Assembly: GCA_036971615.1 (NCBI GenBank)
Contig: JAYKKR010000008.1
Location: 1 to 64,000 of the forward strand
DNA: 64,000 bases
DNA from: Amyloporia xantha
Lineage: Eukaryota > Basidiomycota > Agaricomycetes > Polyporales > Adustoporiaceae
Direction of reading: 5' to 3'
Every line of letters starts with the position of its first letter. Position 1 is the first letter of the stretch. Made by a program: the position numbers and the translations under genes. This document shows, piece by piece, positions 56,544 to 64,000 of the stretch. The notes beneath the pieces were generated by a model. That model saw only the letters and a list, made by a program, of their open reading frames with translations. It had not been told where the DNA came from and made no database searches.

Positions 56544-59500
56544 CTACGCCTCACTTTGTCTCGCGTTTCTGAGTAAGAAATCGTACTGCGGCGGATATTC
56601 CACTCGTTGCACGAGGAATTTCAGCGCTGCCAGTGTCCCGTTTAAGTACATTTCGTGTGCGTTCTTGTTCTTGGTAGCTTTAACTACTGACTCCTGTACC
56701 TATAGAGCGCAATCAGCGATACGCCTGGCAGGATGCGACGTAGTCACCTGTGTCGGCAGTTGCTGGAACGCTTTCACGTCTAGTGTCTGTGGTTCTTGTA
56801 CTTCGTAAGCTCCAGTATAGAACCATTCACCCGTGACCGCCTCGAATCTGACGTTCGCTCTGCCCTGATGCAGCCATTCTTGGAGGGCTTTATTGTACTT
56901 CTTCCGTACGTGTGCTTTGGAGCATGTTGCTGGAATGACGAAGTATCCTGTGGCAGGACAAGTTTCCCAGATGAAGTTTGTCTCTTTCCAAGAGATGGAA
57001 CGAATCTTATAGGGGACACTGATTCAGGAATGACTCAGTTGTCAGTAAGACAGGGTGTCAAAATTGTTCGTTCAACACTCACAGAACCTATCCAGGGTGA
57101 ACATTTATTGTTGCGTCAGGCACGGGTAGATGTGATAGAAAACTGAAGACAAACTTCACGTATCTGCCCCTCGCTGGATGGCATAAACATGTTCCTCAGA
57201 ATAGTGGCTACTTCGACCGCGGGGCAGGAAGCGTCAAACGCTTCCTCAATAACGAGGGAGCCTGCGCTGGATCGTGCTTGTCCTGTTCCTCCTTCCTGTC
57301 CATCCGCGCTGGAGGGGGTCTTCTGTGTTTCTTGCACTACCTGCCTCGCTTCTAATACCAGAGCCGAATGCACTTCTCGCTCCTGATCCTTTCGCACGAC
57401 GTTATCAGCCATAGCAAAAATTTGGAAAAAATATAGCATTACTGGTCGGCTATTCACTTCACATTTCCGGTGTGATGTACAGTTTGAGAGATCGGAGGAT
57501 TGACTATCCGCTGAGTCAGTAATCTCGGTTGAAAACGTCTGAGGTGTCCACCCAATCAATTCAGATGACCAGCGGTTGTATGATGACGACTCAGTGTCAC
57601 GCAACTGTGTTTGGCCTCTCTCCTGCGTCAGCAGCGCTCATCTGTATCTTGTCCAACTCTTCTCGAAGTTGATGGAATTGTTCACTAAGAGCATCGAATG
57701 AAACCTAAGGAAGCGCAAAGTCGTCAGCCGTACTCAATTCTCAGACAGGATACATTGATACCTTCAAAGGAGGCGGTCTTGTCTTCCGCTTCCATTTTCT
57801 GCCTCAAAATTTGTGAAAAGTCGTTTAAGATCCGCCGGTTCTCCGCCTAATATCCGGAAGTGAGGCTAATTTAGACAAATAAAATAACCATACCTACCAG
57901 AACACCCTCGTGTTTGATCCCGGCCTCCTGTATTTGCGTTCGTAACTCTACGTTGTTCAGCTACGAGTGCCGTCAGATATTTGACCTCTGAGGGGATGCC
58001 GGACGCATCACAAAGTCTACGCTCTGCGATAGACTGGAGGAAGGACAGAACGCGGCATACCTCTAAACAACCTATCTTCCTGTCTGATTCACCTTGCCGA
58101 TTGAGAGTGGCATGCAGGAGGTCTTCAGAAATGCGTCGGCTCTCTATCTGATATTAAGTCACGATCAATGTGGAAAAATAGATACGAGAGGTGTGTACTA
58201 GAGCTTTCTCGTGGTCAATATGTGTTTTTTCTAGTTGCGTTTTCAACTCTATGTTGGCTAGCTATGAAAGCGGCCAATCGTCAGTCTGGGAAAATCGCCT
58301 GGTCGCCATCATCGTCCTACATTCATCGCTTCGAGCTCATTTTTTGCAGCCTGCAGCTCCGCCATGGGCTGGATCTTTTCCAATGGTCATTCATGAATTT
58401 CACAATGACTGGTAAAGACGAGAAATGTATCTCATTAATCATACCTTCTCAATAAGCTCATGCAGTCTCCCGTAAAGGTTCCAGGCGTCACGGTCACTAT
58501 TCTGATCGATTTGGCTCCTGAGCTTTCCATTCTCCGTCTCAATGAAGTACGGTCAGGGGAATTCGAACACCACCTATTTAATGCATACCTCTAGTATTGC
58601 GACTTTTGTTTCTACGTCAAGTTGGTTGGCACACAGAACAGCATTACGATCCTTTGGCAAAGTCGTCGTATCATTAAATAAGCAAAGCCAAGAAAAAATT
58701 GTGGACACACATTCAACCTTTGCACACTGGCTTCCATGTCTCGATATCCCACTCGAACAGACTTGAGTTGACCCTCAAGGTCATCTCTCTCCATCTGGCG
58801 GATGTCATCAAATTCCGAGTTCGACTTCAAGACAAATGGCTGACCGTCATCCGGGAGGTAAGCTTCTGTGACTGAGAAAGCTCCAGCTGAAGACCTTGCA
58901 CCATGAGCTGGTAGTCCAAAATCAGGGGAAAGATCATAGAGTACATCCTGATTACTTGCTACCTCTGATGCACGCAGTTGATCGCGAATTGCACAAAGCT
59001 CCTCTACCGTTGTACACTGGTCGCTTGCTTTACTATTGGTTTCGGGGTCAAAAAGAGATCAATCATACCTTCGGAGCATGGGTGAACGCATGGATCTCCG
59101 CGAGCTCGAGTGATGCCACTATTGCATGTGCTGAAGTGGACTGGCTGTCTATCCTTACGCGCTGTATCTCATCCTAGAGTATCCGGGTCAGCATACACGC
59201 CTCACTGTTGAATATTTAGAGGTGCCACTCACCCGAACAGCATTAAGCTCTACGCGTAGTCTCGCTGATTCAGCTGCTTGCACAGCCAGAACCTCCCGCA
59301 CAATGACGGATGTCAGCGTCATGGTTTCTGAACGCATTAAATCTGTATAGTTGGGGTAGCCAGTGGTTAGGAAAGATCCAAGGCACGTACTGAACAATGA
59401 CCTACAAGTTCTACCACTGTGTACTATGTCCAGAAGCCGACCGTCCTCATAAGAACGAGAACATGAGGCCCATCTTCCCAAGAAGAAGCCGATGCACGAG

Positions 59501-59723
59501 GCAGGATCCAGATGCTCACTTATCACATCACCTTCTCCTGCCAGTCTGGGCAGTATAAATTGCTAGTCTCACCTACCTTCGGCAATTTTTGAGAGTGAAA
59601 AGGCTTCCCAGTATGTTGTATAGAGTTTACGTGACATATACGGTTAATACGGCATAGGTTGACTGGTAGTACCAGCCCCGCCCGGCTGCCATATCGACCT
59701 GAAAGTGAGCTTGTGCTAGACAC
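56544..59723 (-). CDS. Coiled-coil plus DUF6697-like protein, copy 3
   Basis: One of three tandem paralogues on the minus strand. More than ten short exons (often 60-120 nt) from about 59723 downward give heptad-rich coiled coil, for example REVLAVQAAESARLRVELN, SEFDDIRQMERDDLEGQL, ENGKLRSQIDQNSDRDAW and LSEQFHQLREELDKIQ. The C-terminal domain (about 56544-57020) has FIWETCPATGYFVIP, GEWFYTGAYEVQEPQTLD, AFQQLP, MYLNGTLAALKFLVQRVEY and YDFLLRN, with the stop at 56544. This order (W/Y-x-x-G-x-Y, then L-x-x-F, then Y-x-x-G-x-L, then V-x-x-V) resembles DUF6697 of mushrooms. Function unknown. The first exon is uncertain. Confidence 0.7.
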
Positions 59724-59979
59724 GTAAGACGTGAATGAAGGACAATAGACAAATGCGTTCTACACGCCTTAGTTCCCGAGCACAACCACTGAACAGCCGC
59801 GTTTGTGCCCTTAAACTCCGAATTTACATAGAAAGGAGGTCATTTACAATGATATGTCGAAACCGTGACGAAACCCACAAATGTAAATTGCCACATCGAA
59901 AAGATACCAATTACATAATCCAATCTGAGGCCGTTCAAGTGACAAGCCCGCTTTATACGTCTGTTCAACCCAACGACAG

Positions 59980-60446
59980 TGGCCCTTATCAATTCTCTCC
60001 CTCCCGAGATTCCCTGCGCTGCCCTTGGCACTGGTCGGCATGATGGACCATGTGGCGTCTACCTTGAAATAGCTTCGACCTCCCAAATATGGCAGCTCTA
60101 TGATAGGTTCACACAGCGTATGCATAAATATTCACACTCCGCCGTTTCCCCGAGCTCGTACATTTGATCACGGTGGGGTATCTGAGGTGTTTGTGTAATG
60201 TTCCATTGTCAATGTAAATACATATCCAGCTATTTATATAGTTATAAGATTTTCTCTCCTGCGGTCGCCTCCTTCAACAGCGTTGAAGGACGGCTGCTGA
60301 CGACGCCACAAGAAGGATTTGGAAGTCCGACCATGGCGACTGCAAAATACCAAGACGCCGGTACCAGATCTGATCACTGATTAGTGGCTTCATGCCGTGC
60401 GGGGGTCTCCCGGGAATTTAGGGAGGGAGAGAATTGATAAGGGCCA
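59980..60446. mobile_element. Candidate 467-bp MITE
   Basis: Terminal inverted repeats of about 35 nt: the left end (59980-60014) starts TGGCCCTTATCAATTCTCTC, and the right end (60412-60446) is its reverse complement with two mismatches near the inner edge. No target-site duplication is clear and no transposase frame is present. It lies between two DUF6697-like paralogues. Confidence 0.6.
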
Positions 60447-60489
60447 GTATCCAATGATGCCTGGCACTACATCTGATTTACCCGACGCC

Positions 60490-63084
60490 TCACGGAGATT
60501 GACGCAGACGATCGTATACTGCTAGATTGAAGCCCACGCGTCGAACAGGAAACTTGAAAGCTGTCAGCTTACCACTCAGGTACATATTCCGTAATTCGTG
60601 ATAGCTACTTGGCTTTCCGGAAGCTGCGATGAGCATTCGTTGGGCCTGCATAAATTGTAGCCACCGTGAGACAAGGTCAGGGAGGGAAGTACTGGTCGGG
60701 TACCTTAGATGGAAGGCGCACGAACTCGTCCAAAGACAGTATTTCTGCTTCGCCGACCGCGTATGTCCCAACATAATAGTACGCGCCGGAGAAATATGGC
60801 ACCAGTTCATTTGAGATTTCTCTCTGCAACCGTTTGACTGACTTATTCCTGCATGCCTTCCAAACACCACCTTTTCCTAGACACTGGGCTGGTTTGACGA
60901 AGAATGCGTAGTCAGGACACTGCGCCCATACGAATTCTTCTGGAGTGACCGTGACGATGCTCTGTATACCCCTACAAAACAGAAGATAAGATCAGCAATA
61001 TGTAAGTCAGACTACCCATACGACTCATTGAGAACACTGACAAGACCTAGACAGAGACGATGACATAAGATCCAGACGAAGGGGTATAATCAGTGAGACA
61101 TCGATGACAAGACGAAGCTATGCACACCTTCCTGACTCTTTCCAAGTCCGGCAGATGGCTAGACAGTGCAACAAACATATCCTCCATTGCGCCATCGGCG
61201 TCCACATTGAAAGGGAAGTGTGCACCGACGATGGAAGGTTGTCTGGATGTGGCGTCCGCTGTCACGTCAACGGAAGAAACCCGGTCGACATCAAGTCTTT
61301 CAACTGTATTCGTCGAGTCGGGAGATGCACGGTGCTCAAGTCGCTTGGATGTCTAAAATGCACGTGATCAGCATTGTTATAGTTGAGATCAGCAACCTTG
61401 GCTCACTTGAGCATCTTTCAATGCGATCTCGCAGGCATGAAGTTGCGCACGGATTGCAACGACCTCCGCTTCAAGCGTACCATTTCTGTTCTAATAAACG
61501 TGTTAGAAAACCTTCAGATTGATCGCACATGCGCATTGCAGGTGAATCTGCCTACTTGTGTCTTCTCGAGGTCATTCTGAGTTGTACGTAGGAGCCATTT
61601 ATTTATTCCTGCACCGCGGACATGCGCAGTCGACAATTGTTCTTCGAGGCTTTGCTGTTTCCGCTGTGCGGGATGGGACAATAAGTAACTTCCTGGCATG
61701 TATACTTGCCTACCCACCTGCTCTGTCGCAAGGTCTGACAACAGCCCTGACACACTCTGACAGGTCGAGGCTAATTCTTTTTCGTACCACAGTTGATCCT
61801 TCTGCCTCAACAAGTGGTAGGTCAGATCACTAGTGAATCAAGTACATTGATGTCACCTGCAACGTTCGCATGTTATCTTCCATCTCATCGAGTTTGGTGT
61901 TCAGATAAGCAATGTAATCATCCGCTTGGGATAGTTCTCTTGTGTATAACTCTCGCTGGAGTTCACACCGCGCCTGTATATAAGTTGAGCGATATTCGCT
62001 TCGGCTAAGATACGTGTCCCCGCCACCTTCAGCTGCTCGACTTCTTCCATCAGTGATCGTTCGGATTCGTGTACCATTGCCGATTGCGTTGTCAAAATCT
62101 TGTTCTTCGCCTATCACACATGGGAAGACGGTAAGTATGTACAAGAGTAATTAGCCTGCTCACGACTGCATCTTCGAGGTGTTTCCGGACTCCTCTGTAT
62201 TGTGCCTCGACGTCGGCTTTCCCTGCCTGCAGTGAACTGTGGAGTAAGACACGAAACCATGATTGCTATATTATCTCCCACCTCTGCGATGCGCAGGTTT
62301 TCTTGAAGCCTACGTGACTCGGCCAAGTTATTGTCTTCGCGCTGGGCATTAGGAAAGAAATCAACTTTAGACTACCAGATGGGTCGGATGGAGGCTCACC
62401 ATTTTGAGCAAACATCTCAGTTCCCGATTGGTTTCGTGGATATCACCAGCGTCAAGAACTTGTGTTCTCAAGTGCCCCAGCTCATCCTAACCCAGTCCGC
62501 TGTGTCGGACAGGAGTACGAACATATAGTCATAGCGCGACTCACTTTGATGGCTTTCAATTCTGCGTGAATGCACACTACGTCGCCGGCGTCGAGAGTGT
62601 CCGGTTGCGGAACCGCAGGTGAGCCTGCTGATAGATGCTGAAGCTGCATACTGTTGTAAACTAGTAACGTCCGCCTGACAGCACAATGTCCCGAGCGATA
62701 ATGCGACAGAGTAAGCTCGACCTGCAGTTGGGTACTTGCGCAACTGACGAACGAAGTTACTCAAGCGCGGTTGCTCCAGGAGAGTGACGACTAGGTCTAC
62801 ATCAATACATATCAGCGGATGCACCCTTATATACAGACCTGAACATAGCGCCCATTCGATGATCTTCTAATTCCCACAGCCTCATCTAACCCGAATAGAC
62901 CCTCCACGAGGTACGCCACAGGCTGGAATCGCTGGAACGAGCCAAGAAGTACTGACTCCCTCTCGGAGTACACTTCCCTCCTTGGCAGAAAAATGCTGCG
63001 GAACTTTAAGTGTGTCCAATTCAGAGCACATGCCATGACACGGGGAAGATCGATGATAGCAGAGATAAACTGGGAGAACGACAA
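60490..63084 (-). CDS. Coiled-coil plus DUF6697-like protein, copy 2
   Basis: Second tandem copy. The 5' part (about 62470-63084) encodes SQFISAIIDLPRVMACALN and RLSNFVRQLRKYPTAGRAY, not obviously coiled coil and possibly a separate domain. Short coiled-coil exons follow: LAESRRLQENLRIAE, RSLMEEVEQLKVAGTRIL, QADDYIAYLNTKLDEMEDN, EKELASTCQSVSGLLSDL, RNGTLEAEVVAIRAQL. The C-terminal domain (60490 to about 60960) has VTPEEFVWAQCPDYAFFV, YYYVGTYAVGEAEILSLDEF, MYLSGKLTAFKFPVRRVGFN and VYDRLRQSP, stop at 60490. It aligns block by block with copies 1 and 3. The start codon is uncertain. Function unknown; coiled coils suggest oligomers or a scaffold. Confidence 0.7.
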
Positions 63085-63402
63085 CTCACAGCTGTCGTTG
63101 AGGATGGTGCCGTCAGGTCTCCCAGCATTCGTAACTTAGCAGCGCAGCAAAATTGCCATCCCCGTTGGCATTATATGTATAAGAACGCTCCGGTTGCATT
63201 CAAAGCTCTGCATCAACGCTTACTAGTTCAAGATCATGCAATTCAGAATGTGGCACATGAACCGACCGACAAAGAATCTCTCGTGCCGTGTACATCGACT
63301 GTATCCGATCTACCCAAAACTTGCGGCTTTCATCTTTTTAGTTAAACAGGAAGATAGATCCGATAAACTGATGTCACTTACCTTCGATGGAGTCTCCCCC
63401 AC

Positions 63403-64000
63403 TCAGTTCAATTCGGCGCAGGCTTTGGGAGGGACTCGATGACGCGAGCGGTAGCGCTGGTTCATGGCATCCCTCAGGCCATCTGCGATTGACATATTGA
63501 AGCCGATGTAGCGGAGGTCGATCCGAGTAACCTTGAAGTCACCAGACTGGTATCCTTGAGTAACCTCTAGCATGATATCGTGGCGAACGCTCTGTTCAAT
63601 CGTCCGAGCGAATATGGCTTCCTGAGTCTGCACCATTAAGTTCTGCATGAGCCGGTTCTCGGTCCAAAATATCAATCGCAAAACCCACATCAGGAGGTAA
63701 GAGCGCAAAAGCCTCAGCATCCAGAGTGTCATTCAGATATGCTTGGTATGTACCTAAGTACTTCCATTGCCCCTTGCTGCATACGAATAGTTCATTCATT
63801 CTTTTGGCAAGCCGCGTGTGCTTCGCGACTTTCCAATGGATAGCTTCTTCATCTATCGCCTGACAGGCGTGTTGATTCGGAAGAAGGAGGACGGGGTATT
63901 TCGTAGTAGGACGCTTCGGGCCACTATACAGAAGTAGCTCATGCCCAGCAAAGAGCATCCCGGTCGAATTTCTATGCAGAGTAGCTCTTCAATGTAACAT
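63403..64000 (-). CDS. Coiled-coil plus DUF6697-like protein, copy 1 (partial)
   Basis: Only the C-terminal domain is inside the window; the N-terminus lies beyond base 64000. Seen: YPVLLLPNQHACQAIDEEA, GQWKYLGTYQAYLNDTLD, AFALLPPDV, then after an exon change TQGYQSGDFKVTRIDLRYI and GFNMSIADGLRDAMNQ, stop near 63403. The W-x-Y-x-G-x-Y and V/I-GFN blocks match the two copies downstream. It is truncated by the window edge, not by a break in the gene. Confidence 0.7.

Noticed and set aside
1..64000. tRNA, rRNA, CRISPR array, bacterial operon or phage
   Set aside because: No cloverleaf T-loop signature, no rRNA-like sequence and no regularly spaced direct repeats with unique spacers; the hairpins have irregular spacing and lie partly in introns.

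Overview
The window looks like nuclear DNA from a basidiomycete fungus, most likely an agaricomycete. Genes are split by many 48-75 nt GT-AG introns with CTAAC/CTAAT branch sites. The recognisable proteins (IMP dehydrogenase, TCF25/Rqc1, an Egt1-like enzyme, a cytochrome P450, a SAMHD1-like HD hydrolase, a WD40 plus inositol 5-phosphatase) are eukaryotic. Several others (DUF6534-type 7-TM protein, DUF6697-like coiled-coil proteins) resemble families I know mainly from mushrooms. Intron positions are my reading of splice signals; where all exons could be placed and the total was divisible by three, I say so.

Region 1 (1-22.2 kb) is accessory. It holds two tandem paralogous multi-exon genes on the minus strand (about 3.5-8.44 kb and 9.22-13.24 kb), each with a segment resembling the ParB/DndB 'G-x-x-R' fold. 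After them come six small paralogous genes (about 13.7-22.2 kb) coding for 80-125 aa proteins that share an RP-x-x-MP ... W-x-x-W(A) core and an intron at the same place. About 22 copies of a 34-bp hairpin, GTGCGGCAT-N16-ATGCCGCAC, are spread through this region only. They lie in introns of the ParB-like genes and in every gap between the small genes, often as doublets. A 638-bp inverted repeat lies at 21.04-21.68 kb. I regard this region as the best candidate for an undescribed system.

Region 2 (22.2-24.85 kb) is gene-free and repeat-rich: a CCTAGG-studded array, GGACGTCC repeats and a roughly 175-bp tandem repeat.

Region 3 (24.87-32.4 kb) is a conserved housekeeping block: IMP dehydrogenase (minus) divergent from TCF25/Rqc1 (plus), followed by an Egt1-like ergothioneine-type enzyme (minus) whose methyltransferase half is largely missing. 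Region 4 (32.4-39.5 kb) is sparse, with a DUF6534-like membrane protein and one unrecognised gene. Region 5 (39.5-54.1 kb) is gene-dense: a P450 with 15-nt and 11-nt microexons, an unrecognised nuclear-looking protein, the SAMHD1-like hydrolase, a PPR-like mitochondrial protein and the WD40-5-phosphatase. Region 6 (54.5-64 kb) holds a small secreted Ser/Thr/Ala-rich protein and a tandem array of three coiled-coil plus DUF6697-like genes on the minus strand, the last running off the window, with a candidate MITE between two of them.

No tRNA, rRNA, CRISPR array or bacterial-style operon was recognised.
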